Assembly (NCBI RefSeq): GCF_018991925.1
Contig: NW_024735503.1
Location: 2,352,907 to 2,416,906 of the forward strand
DNA from: Homarus americanus
Taxonomy: Eukaryota; Arthropoda; Malacostraca; Decapoda; Nephropidae
Direction: 5' to 3'
Length of the DNA: 64,000 nucleotides
Positions within the stretch are counted from its first letter, which is position 1. Every line of letters begins with the position of its first letter. Positions 24,297 through 34,105 of this stretch are shown here, in pieces. Under the pieces are notes generated by a model that did not search any database, had not been told where the DNA came from, and saw only the letters and a program-made list of their open reading frames with translations. The translations under genes were made by a program, and so were the position numbers.

Positions 24297-25441
24297 GTCC
24301 GCAGTTCACAACCGGAAATAAAAAAATAAAAAATTATATTAGCATTTCATACAAACTAAGTTAAAAGTCCAAGTTGATTTATCAAACATGTTATCGTTAT
24401 AATGTATTACTGTACCTCGACAACTAAGGTACAATATTTGAGCGTATATTCTAGGTTAGTGAAGCCGAGAATGTATCAGGTTTTAATAAAGATCTAATAT
24501 TGATTCTTTATTATTGCAATTATGTACTTTGAGTATTGCGGCGGCCGAGTGAATATAGAGCAAGATTATTCTCTCCTTTCCTCGCCTTCATTCATCCTTT
24601 ATAATGCTCTGATATCCTCATAGACAGCTGGATGGTGATGCTCTCTTCCTTTAAATCAATTCTTAAAAACTATTTATTTTCTAAGTATTAATATTTTTAT
24701 AACACTTACTTTATAATCTTACTTTTATTGTACCATCAAAACCATTATATATTGTCACGCAGATAGACAGAAATTACCATTGCAATAATTATAGATTTGC
24801 CGTCAAGACATGATCATGACTGGGTATACTTATAATATAAATGTAAATAAACACAAATAATAATAATGAAGTGATAACCGTGGTAACAGTCATATCTTCT
24901 TACTAACACTATTACGTGTACTATTCCGGATGATACTAAATGTTACATAATACTTTCTTGAGATAAATGTACAGTATATATCAGGCGCCACTAAGAGAGC
25001 TCAGGTTCTCAACTGGCTGAACCTTGTCAATATTGTTATTATTATCCACTTTGTATCTGTATTTTTCTGGTTAAATAAACTATTTCAATATCAGTTTCAA
25101 TGCCATTACTCCCATCTCATTGGTCTGTCTCTCAAATGTAGAGTCTTTTTAATACCAATTCTTCATTTCCCATTCATTCAGTAAATACATTCCACCTTTG
25201 TCAGTTTCCTGTCCCGATACTTTTTTTTATTTATTTTTTCATCTTCGTCTCGTTTTGTATTTCCTATTTTGTCTCAGTCACCCCAGGTAGTCTCTCTAGT
25301 GTGCCTTTATAGTATGTTACAACTATTTTTTTATCTTTCGTTCAGAGTTCATTTTCTTAACCATATAGAAATGTCAGCTCATTACTTCCATTATACTCGT
25401 AAACGCTGTACATCCCTAACTTTGGCGCATTACCGCCCTTC
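24297..25441. other. AT-rich intergenic DNA
   Basis: Apart from the possible promoter just upstream of the 24296 ATG, there is no recognisable gene or repeat. Confidence 0.5.
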
Positions 25442-25540
25442 AACACACACACACACATACACACACACACGCACACGCACACATACACACACACACACAC
25501 GCACGCACACGCACACACGCATATACATACGCACACACAC
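25442..25540. repeat. imperfect (CA)n microsatellite
   Basis: CA units with interspersed GCACAC and CATACAC variants. Open frames on both strands (112 and 61 codons) derive from it. Confidence 0.9.
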
Positions 25541-26086
25541 ATTTCTCTTTTTTATAGCATTTAATGAGGAACATACTTCAAGAAATAGCTCAGGAAAGAT
25601 ATACTAAAGCTTCAATGTATAAAAATTCTGAGGACAAAAATATTATCTATTACATACGTCATTAAGGCCAAACTCCCTGAAGCCTGAGTATAATTACCAT
25701 ATAATGAAGTTGTTCACTAGCAAGTCTACGGACTTAGCGCACCCTCATTCAACTACTACTACAAATAGTAAATCGGATTTCCTGCTACTGAGGTTGGTCA
25801 GCACATGAAGAGCAGGGCACCAGCCAGTCCTGGGAATATAATTCTCTTCATTATCATGTTTGATAAATATTTGAATGAATTCCTATAATATTTACTGGGT
25901 GTTCAAGCGTTGGGAATTTGCTGGGTGGATGAATGATTAATGACATTTGATTAACTTTAATAAATACAGTATGAGCTCCAGTTTTGACAAATTGCATAAA
26001 TATCACTTCATTTTGTTAATTTTTTGGTCACCTAAACATTTACTGGCTGCTGGTGTTGCCTACCTGCTGTCAGGGTATTGGTCTTA
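25541..26086. other. intergenic DNA, no gene seen
   Basis: Unique AT-rich sequence without open frames of note. Confidence 0.5.
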
Positions 26087-26435
26087 TCACAAGCTGCTGC
26101 TACTTCTGTAGGCAAACTTCTGATGTCCTTTGACGCTTTTACGGATCTGACACCAACTTGATCCCAGAGAAATGCTTTTCCACTCTGGATCGCTATCCAC
26201 GTCACTGTGAGCTACGTGACATCCATGAGAGAGTCTTGTCTCTGACTGGTGCTTATTCTCTCTTTCCACTGCTCTCATTAACTCCTCTTTTCTTATTTGA
26301 TTTATTTTCATCACTTCACTGAGTTTCTTGACTACTAGTATGTTGCCTCTATGGCCTTCGCCGACTGCTGTCGAAATTCCGCTACTGTCCAGTCTCGCCT
26401 TCTGCAAGTTATCTTTCTTAGCCGTGAAGTAAAGC
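26087..26435 (-). CDS. candidate terminal coding exon
   Basis: Unrecognised protein. On the minus strand a pyrimidine-containing 3' splice site ATCTTACTTGCAG ends at 26436. The frame that follows starts LYFTAKKDNLQKARL and stays open for 116 codons to a TGA at 26087. The middle is rich in Lys and Glu (KINQIRKEELMRAVEREN), which could form a helix, and the end is Ser-rich. Third positions are about 52 percent G or C in the first 42 codons and lower afterwards, so coding support fades downstream. It would join in phase 0 to the upstream candidate exon if the donor at 26619 is used (intron 184 bases). Another donor, GTGAGT at 26511, would give a 76-base intron but puts a different frame in register, which then stops at the double TAG near 26334. 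Chance remains a serious alternative. Confidence 0.27.
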
Positions 26436-26523
26436 TGCAAGTAAGATATATTTTACAATTTGCAAGGATCCAAGACATGACGTTAAGGTTTCCAGTTTCT
26501 GCCTGACTCACTTGGAAAACTCT

Positions 26524-26871
26524 TCAAACACAAGTCTGGGGTAAATGGGGCCATGAGAGCGGAGATCCAGAAGCTCTGCGAGAGACTGAAGGAGTTATAC
26601 TGCCAACTCCCACACACACTTTGATCACCAGTTGGGCTTTGACGGAAAACTTTGTCTTAGGGGTCACGTACACGAGCCTGGTAGAGATATTGCTCAACTT
26701 TATCGAGACTTTCCTGAGTGAGGTCTGCCAGTGCACTTCATCTTCCTGGACTGTGACAGCGCGGGTGTAGACTGATAACCATCTTTCAGATAGGTCGGTG
26801 TATCTATGATCAAAATTCCCCTGAGGACTTTTCTTGAAGAATTTGAGAATTGTAGATCATAGTAACTTTGA
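26524..26871 (-). CDS. candidate coding exon, unknown protein
   Basis: Unrecognised protein. The minus-strand frame is open from just after a TGA near 26872 to a TGA at 26524, about 115 codons; the first ATG is internal, so an upstream exon would be needed. Coding character is best in the middle. Over 50 codons (from TRAVTVQEDEVHWQT to KAQLVIKV) I count G or C at about 48, 36 and 68 percent of first, second and third positions, the order expected of real coding sequence in an AT-rich genome. An acceptor-like AAGTCCTCAG lies near 26820. A possible donor AAA then GTGTGTG at 26619 would link it in frame to the exon at 26435. The plus strand has a weaker open frame over the same bases. No domain is recognised; the composition would suit a beta-rich domain, but that is only a guess. 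Confidence 0.35.
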
Positions 26872-27930
26872 TGACACGTTTAACATATTAGTAAGATCTA
26901 CATAACTACTTAAGCACTACTTAGGCACGGGGACACCCTGGCGTGTATTATAATCAGAGATGCGAAATCAATTAATGTTGAGGCAGTGTGTAAAGACAAC
27001 CTTCTTCAGGTCGTTGGCGCTTACATCACCATGACTGTAATTACACCCGTCTGTTTATATTCGTAAACAATTACCTTCAATGAACCTGAATTGAAAAATA
27101 CTACACTATGATGGGTCACTGTCTGTCAAGCAGATCCCTTGGTTCAAGGTATCCACTGTTAAGCTGCTCACTTGTCGAGGTATTACATAATCGTCAGGAA
27201 CAGAAAAGACACGACAGTGATGTTGTTTGTCGCTTTTAAAGCCACGGATGACACATTACTGCACACCGAAATAACAACATCTCCCGTAAGAGAAATGTAG
27301 CCACTTAAATCTGGCCACGTATGAGGAAGCCAACTAAGGATGTGTGTTTGATTACCTACTCCGCCTCCAGGTGCAGCAGACTCTGTAATATTTTGGTTAC
27401 ACATAATTACACTCACAGGGCAACTGGGGCGAACCTCAACATGAAAAGACTGCTAAATAAATTACACAAATTAGCTTTGAGGGAAAGAAAATATACTTAC
27501 GTTCTAAGACAACGGATCCCCTGTAAGCTGTCGTCATCATCAGTATGAAATTGACTGGAGGCGAGTGATGATTCTAAAGATTTAGTGTTTACTGTACACC
27601 GGGTAGAGAAAGAAGCATTCACTGTGTCGATAATGATCTACGTCACTCACGCGGCGGCAGTCAGTTACCTAAAAGAAACATCTGCGCAGAGTGAAAGAAT
27701 ATGTCGTATTCAAACGTAGATAGAAATATTCAAAATGTAATTCTGACATCATTTAACTACTTGTATAAAAAAAAAAATTAAGTGCGGCAGAGGTGAGGTG
27801 GTTTAGGAGTAAACTAGTCACAACTGTAAGCGAAGCAATAGTTGTTAAGTTCTAAAGCTGAGATAACTTGACATTAAATAAAATCGTTCACTGGGGTATA
27901 AAATGCTACGGAAAAGCATATTGTAAAGAA
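26872..27930. other. unique DNA upstream of the candidate exons
   Basis: A 77-codon minus-strand frame at 27183-27416 (contains SWLPHTWPDLSGYISLTGD) is not repetitive and could be an earlier exon of the same hypothetical gene, but its third positions are not GC-rich and no splice site pair is convincing. Nothing else is recognised. Confidence 0.3.
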
Positions 27931-28165
27931 TGAGGCTTCAGGCGGTCATTACCCACCGCGGAGAGGCTCCTCATAGCTCTGCAGGTGAAATGTAATCAGC
28001 CCTCAAGAGAAGCAGTAATCCGCTGACAATGCCCAGAAAATGGAGATGTTGCCGATTCGTGCCACCCAGTGACGTGGACTTTAAGGGAACGTCCTCTAGG
28101 TGTCGCCTGTGATCCCTGGAGGTAACTAAAACATCATCGATATCAGGAAGGTGGATCCCCCTTCC
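27931..28165 (-). pseudogene. Ty3/gypsy pol remnant, second RT-integrase fusion
   Basis: The minus strand reads DIDDVLVTSRDHRRHLEDV, a clear reverse-transcriptase active-site segment, then LGGTNRQHLHFLG, which aligns with the WQQLLHLLG stretch of the integrase in the copy at 4412-4752, and then YISPAEL, aligning with SSPAELWG there. Relative to that copy it has lost about 45 bases covering the AYHPQ motif and is further shortened downstream. The join between RT and integrase is at the same place in both copies, so the large internal deletion came before the two copies separated. The open part is 27971-28258. It is dead. At the RT end the sequence passes directly into C-rich DNA resembling the loop of the fold-back element. 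Confidence 0.78.
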
Positions 28166-28200
28166 ATCACCCAACATCCCCTCCCCCCACCATGAAACAG
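28147..28200. mobile_element. possible fold-back element fragment
   Basis: GGTGGATCCCCCTTCCATCA followed by CCCAACATCCCCTCCCC resembles the central C-rich loop of the element at 47278-47448 (GTGTGGATTCCCCCCTCACC). It sits at the same side of the RT motif as the truncated copy at 4743-4853. The match is short and C-rich, so this call is tentative. Confidence 0.35.
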
Positions 28201-30153
28201 TTTTATACATTCCCGCCGCCGGGAGAGATTTAGCTGGTGGTGGACGATAAGATGTCACTTGGGTCGTATCTGCTTTGACTATATATTACAATATTAGTTT
28301 ACTGTATCTCGTGCTTAAGGAGCTTTTGTTGCGCCTTTCAATTTAAAAATAAGCGCCTTTGTATTTGTTACATCACATTTATTTTATGTTATACAGATTC
28401 ACGTATAAACATACTTTGTTATCCTTGTAAAATATACTGATATTTTTGTTTTCATAATGATCAAGGGGATAATTTTCATAAGTATTAAAAATGACTTTCT
28501 TCCCTGCCATCTTCACTGACTCGTTCGGCAGGAGATGCGGCCTTTTTAACGTCACTGTACATTTGAACACTTACGTGATTTAACCCGTTGAGTCCTGAAG
28601 TGTTAAATCATCGTCCTCAAAGGGTTAATTCAGCCAATACCTCTACATAAGATCTCCCGCTGCACAAGTCGTCTTACAGCTCATCTTCAGAGTGATGGTC
28701 ATTTGTTATTCTTGTGATGAGTCAAAATCATCTTCTCCAAATGACTTCATATTTGATATTGCCTTCATTAATCTCATGATAACCTCACAACACAATTAAA
28801 CACAACCTAATATTACACGGCAACAGCCACCCAGCACCCACAACCTCTCTCTCGCGTCTTCCACCTGCTTGACACATTGGCAATAACTGTCAGATCCCTT
28901 ATAAAAAGCTTAGTCGGAGAATATTCCTATTTAGCGTGACTTATATTTAATGAAACTATCCACACGTATGACAAACACGCAGGAGATGGCTACAACAATG
29001 ACATTCTAATATGAGCATTATACCTGTAAATTGATGTTGACCCTCACCTGTCTCTCTCGCACTTTCCTTAATGAACGCTGCTCTAACGGTGATCAAGGGA
29101 TGTGTGTCTTTTCTTCTGAATATCTCGACTAACGAGTAAGAGGAAAGTTATCTCATTTCTGATTTGAGAGCGACTCATTAACCACTTAGTCAAGAAACTT
29201 TACCCGGATTTTTAAGAGGAATTCAACAATAAGTACTTATTTTTTCCCGAGAAAACTACCAAACTTTTCTTGAACTCATTATCAACTCGAATGGATTACA
29301 GTTTCGTCTTAGATAAGTATATCTTAGTCTTACACAATTAAACAATAATTCCTTTGTCATTAAACAGTTTGGTCAGTTTTCCTTAACAAGCGAAGTTTAA
29401 CAACCTTACAGTAACGCTATCATGTATCTGTGGTAATTAAATGTCACGTATAATAGAAAATTTGTAGTCCGTGATGTACTGGACTCTCGTGGTGGACTAC
29501 AGGCAGCTCGTTGTATCAGTGTAGGGTTTCTTATTAGTTGTTAGTGGTGTGTGTTGGTGGTAACGTGTGACTATTTTGTACAACAAACCGACATGTTGAG
29601 AGTTAATACAAAAGTCTTTGGAACGCCAGTTGGTGACAGACCACAGTTTTCTAAAGTGTTATCATTATATTTGATCTTTTCGCTTGTATTGAGGAACAAA
29701 GATACCAGCAATGCGTATGAAACCTCCAGCGTGTATCATATATAATGCGGAAGAGACTTCGAAATTGCAGTTTTTCTCTCGCTGAGAATTACGAGGAACC
29801 AAACGTGCAAACTTTGTTAGGTGCAGTTTGTGGAGACCCAGACATAAATATACTCAACTTTCCAAACTCATAATTCAGCCCAAAATATGAGGATAACATA
29901 AACGAATTTCATGAGTATTGCACAGGGGAGTTTACCCCCCCCCCCCCCAAGATAATCATTGCAGAATCTTGTGTTTCACTAAACTCGTTTGTTGACATGG
30001 AAATCTTCCCACGAGGATGTCTTGTGTGTGAATATAAATTGTGCTCCCATTCAGTACCACCAAGAAAATGTATTCATCAGTCAGACAACTGGAGTGCTGT
30101 TTAAGTTAACACTGATGGACCGTATACTAGTGACACACAATGTGGTGGCGGCT
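28201..30153. other. AT-rich intergenic DNA
   Basis: Run of about 13 C at 29937-29949. A TTTAACCC / AGGGTTAA pair near 28579-28627 could form a weak hairpin. No gene recognised. Confidence 0.5.
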
Positions 30154-30292
30154 TAGTGGTGGTGGAGATAGGACCTGGAGTAGTGGTGGTAGAGGTGGAG
30201 ATAGGACCTGGGGTTGTGGGAAGGGTGTCTGGACTTGGGTATCTGGACCTGGGGGTGGCTGGAGAGTCTGGACCTGGGGGTGGCTGGGGTGT
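30154..30292. repeat. G-rich minisatellite
   Basis: Repeats of GGTGGAGATAGGACCTGG and TCTGGACCTGGGGGTGGCTG. Open frames of 61-84 codons on both strands derive from it. Several GGG or longer runs on the plus strand could form a quadruplex. Confidence 0.8.
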
Positions 30293-30789
30293 TTACATAA
30301 CGAGGAGGCTACAGTATATAGGTGAAGGACTAGTGTCGGGAACACCAACTGAGAGAAGTTGTGGGTTGAGAACTTGCTGTCCTCTCACTGCAAAGGAAAA
30401 GGTGAAGTAAAAGTAGTATTTTGTCAAACTCATCTAGACTTCAGGAGGAAGTGTTTATCATTCGTACAGTTTGCTGCCAGAACCTTTCCACCAGAAGGAG
30501 AAATCGCCTCGTCCCTGAAGATAATGTCATCGATAAGTTGTCAATGTTAAGTTGATCGTCGCACTTGGTGGCTCGTTTAGGATGACACTCGAAAGTGGTA
30601 ACTTCTCTTCATTAATGTTGATTTTATTAACTCTTGACCTGTGATGATACTCTAGAATTCCTCCCAAAAGCCTTTTATCAGTTCTTAGACTTTCTCCTTT
30701 AATTTTACTTACCAACTCACGAATTGTTTTGTCTATAGGTGAAATCTGGTTATAAAGTGTCACTGCTGACACACGTTAATAGAAAATTT

Positions 30790-30792
<3 letters not shown>
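30293..30792. other. intergenic DNA, no gene seen
   Basis: Unique sequence with short open frames only. Confidence 0.5.

Positions 30793-30880
<88 letters not shown>
30793..30880. repeat. (TA)n microsatellite
   Basis: About 43 uninterrupted AT units followed by a GATAGAGACAGAC edge. Confidence 0.95.
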
Positions 30881-30881
<1 letters not shown>

Positions 30882-31310
30882 TAGAGACAGACGATATCTC
30901 TTGATCTAAGTCACGAAGACGAGACTAAATTGGAGGTGGGAGACGAGGAAGGAGTTGTTTGTACATGAAGCTAGTTTGACACGTACAGCAGCAGCCAGAG
31001 TGAAGGGTAGCACACTTGTGAAGTCACTGTGCCGTTTGATGTTTATGTTCACATATAATGTTCGATACATATCTTCAGCTCAACACATCTATCAGCGTCT
31101 CCAAGTCTTACTGACAGAAAATATTTTAGAGAATGGGACACAAATGTACCTCTACTTTGATTTAGATCAGGTTGCCACAAGATCATTGCCGTCATGACAA
31201 GTTTAATATCAAACCTTGAATAATAGTTGACCTTACCAGTGATTTGTATTACAAGTTGGTCTCAGAGAAAATCTTGTAAGCTTAATATTTTGTTTTGTTC
31301 TATATACAGG
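30881..31310. other. intergenic DNA, no gene seen
   Basis: An 80-codon plus-strand frame (30955-31197) is not repetitive but has no recognisable motif. Confidence 0.4.
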
Positions 31311-31314
31311 ACAC

Positions 31315-31392
<78 letters not shown>
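31311..31392. repeat. (CA)n microsatellite
   Basis: About 40 CA units with a single CACGCAC interruption at the start. Confidence 0.95.
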
Positions 31393-31394
<2 letters not shown>

Positions 31395-33640
31395 TAGATA
31401 TTTGCACAACCACCTATTTTCACTCTCATATTCGAGTTTCAAAATGAACAGGTAAGACCTTCATAAAAGTCTATGGGAAAATAAACATAAAGATTGAACA
31501 TGAGTTTGGTATCTAAGTAAATTGTATCAGACCAAGACTCGTTACCCTGAACATTCAGTAGTTAGGGTCGTTCGTAATCAAGGTAACAAGTGATTAACAA
31601 CTACAAAATCAAGAAAAAAGTCGTTGTATATAACTCACAGCACTAAATAATAATAATAGTAATGGAAGTCCTCTTAATGTAAACACAATATTGACGAGTA
31701 TATATTTCAACTTAAAACATATTTCCACCACCCACGATATATCCAAACAGCCTTGAAGGTATGTGACGCCAGCAGGAGACGCTCGTAAAAGCCTCATCCA
31801 GTGTGTGTGTCCTCCCGGGTCGTCTGCCAGTGCAAATATTTTCCCTCACGTTCTCTCGACTATTACAGAGGCAATTCTAACTCGGGGGACGCGGTCGTAG
31901 AGGCAACAGATTCCATAAATTCCATGAATGACTGTTATTAAATTTAACATTACTGGGCAGGGTGTGTCTATATTGAGAAGGACTGTAAAGGTTAAAGGTT
32001 AAGCCGTGTCTAAGGTGACTGACATACGGGTCTTCCACCACACTGCTGTTTGTATTTTGTCATTATCCTTGTAAAAACTGTACCCTCCTTATTATGTAAT
32101 CACGACATTGATCTAATTCATATGACTGACCATTGATCTGTTCATCTGAAAGTAATCCATTAGAAGTCTTGTGATGTGGTAGTGTGTATTGGGTTAACAA
32201 AGAAGGAACTAGGAATAATAAGACGAGTTAGTCGACAAAGTGATGGACCTGAACACCCGAGTCGAAAATTACAATCTGTGTAAGATGGTGTATTGCCTCT
32301 CAGATTACAGTATATTAAGGAAAATTATATTCCAGTACCATCCCACTTGTCAACTACCAGGTACACATCTTACTGTATGACAAGAGGCAGCAGAGTCCGA
32401 TATAACAAAGAGATAATTGAGGACATGTTTTTCCAATCTAATGTTTAGCTTAATAGAAATGACACAGGATTTAGCTGGAGGTTAATGAAAGTGTTTTCCT
32501 TCTTTTTTTTTCGTTTTACTTTTCCGTGAGCAGCACACACGTAATATATAATATGAACATACGAGTATATTTATTCTCACGTTACTTATTAATTGTTTGT
32601 GTTCATTGGATATCTGAAATAAATTTGTTTAAAGTAGGATATTTCTGTTTAATTTTGTTATTTGTTGAATGAAAAATAATGAATCATTGTTGACACCACA
32701 TCAAGAATTCTTTTGTATCAGAATTTTACTCGTATATTGTTATATTAGCATGAGTAAACTTTGTAGTGAACTGTAGTGGATATTCAGTGGTGTGTCATGA
32801 ACTTTATGCAACGTGTAATTATTTCTAGCTTGAAATCCTATTTATTTTGTCCTGGCATAACTGTTAATGGACTTGGAGTAGGTCATAATTATTTAATTCT
32901 ACCCGACTGACTGTATGTGAATGTAACTACATTTTATTACTCAAACATTGTAAACAAAACTAAAACAGAAAATGACAGCTATTAGTAGAGACAAAAACTC
33001 GCTATTTTTGGGGTGAAATAATAATATTTGTCTATCAAATTTTATCTGGTTCTCTAAAGTGTAATGAAAATATATATCGTAATTTTTCCATGTTCTGAGC
33101 TCGTATGGTAATTAGTGGAATGTAAATTATTGAAATGAAATTATTTTAATTAAAACCGAAAAATGGGAATTAGAGAATGACAAAGAACTTTTCGGTCACT
33201 CGGCAGAAAAATATAAATGGCGTAGTCTGTGCTTCACCAAATCACTCGACTGCAAACAAAGCTGAATTCATTTTTGCTGGTATTAAGTTAGTGAAGTTAG
33301 TCAATATTTTAATTGGGGGTTAATTGTTTTACCTAAATATTTCAGTACTCTGTCCAAACTTGCTTTAAGTTATATCTCGATGATCGTGTAGAATCTCAAC
33401 ATCGTGTTTTATACCTCAAGGTGTTCTCTTTGTCTCAGGAAATGTCATCGATGCTTTAAAGTTTAGAAAGGTATCAAGAATAAATTCAATGGTTATATAG
33501 TTGGGGAGAGAAAAACCACAGTATTGGTATGGAAGACTAACGATGATATTGACGAAGATGATGATGGTTGACTGTATATCAAGAGACACCCAACACTGGC
33601 AGACGGAAATTTGTTACGTGACATCCAAGGCGATGTTAGG
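31393..33640. other. AT-rich unique DNA, no gene seen
   Basis: One of the longest stretches in the window free of tandem repeats. It has dense stops in all frames and no recognisable element. Confidence 0.55.
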
Positions 33641-34105
33641 GTGGAGGGTACGGCACGGTGCTCATACGTCAGGTGGAGGGGTGGAGGGTACGGCACGGTG
33701 CTTATACGTCAGGTGGGAGGGGTGGAGGGTACGGCACGGTGCTCATACGTTGGGTGGAGGGGTGGAGGGTACGGCACGGTGCTTATACGTCAGGGGAGGG
33801 GTGGAGGGTACGGCACGGTGCTCATACGTCAGGTGGAGGGGGGTGGAGGTGGCACGGTGCTCATACGTTAGGTGGAGGGTGGAGGGTACGGCACGGTGCT
33901 TATACGTCAGGGGAGGGTGGAGGGTACGGCACGGTGCTCATACGTCAGGTGGAGGGTGGAGGGTACGGCACGGTGCTCATACGTTAGGTGGAGGGGTGGA
34001 GGGTACGGCACGGTGCTTATACGTCAGGGGAGGGGTGGAGGTACGGCACGGTGCTTATACGTCAGGTGGAGGGGTGGAGGGTACGGCATGGTGCTTATAC
34101 GTCAT
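33641..34105. repeat. ~40-bp minisatellite with TACGTCA motif, ~12 units
   Basis: Units of 36-41 bases: GTGGAGGGTACGGCACGGTG, then CTCATACGTCAGGTGGAGGG. Unit length varies by a few G in the GGAGGGG part, and CTCATACG alternates with CTTATACG. Each unit contains several CpG and, on the minus strand, TGACGTAT, an ATF/CREB-like half site; some units have CGTTAGG instead. The 207-codon frame at 33501-34124 and three others are products of the array. Confidence 0.95.

Noticed and set aside
26504..26765. Plus-strand open frame of about 85 codons over the 26.5-26.8 kb candidate exon
   Set aside because: No start codon, many Trp, and the third-position GC bias belongs to the minus-strand frame, so this is probably its shadow.
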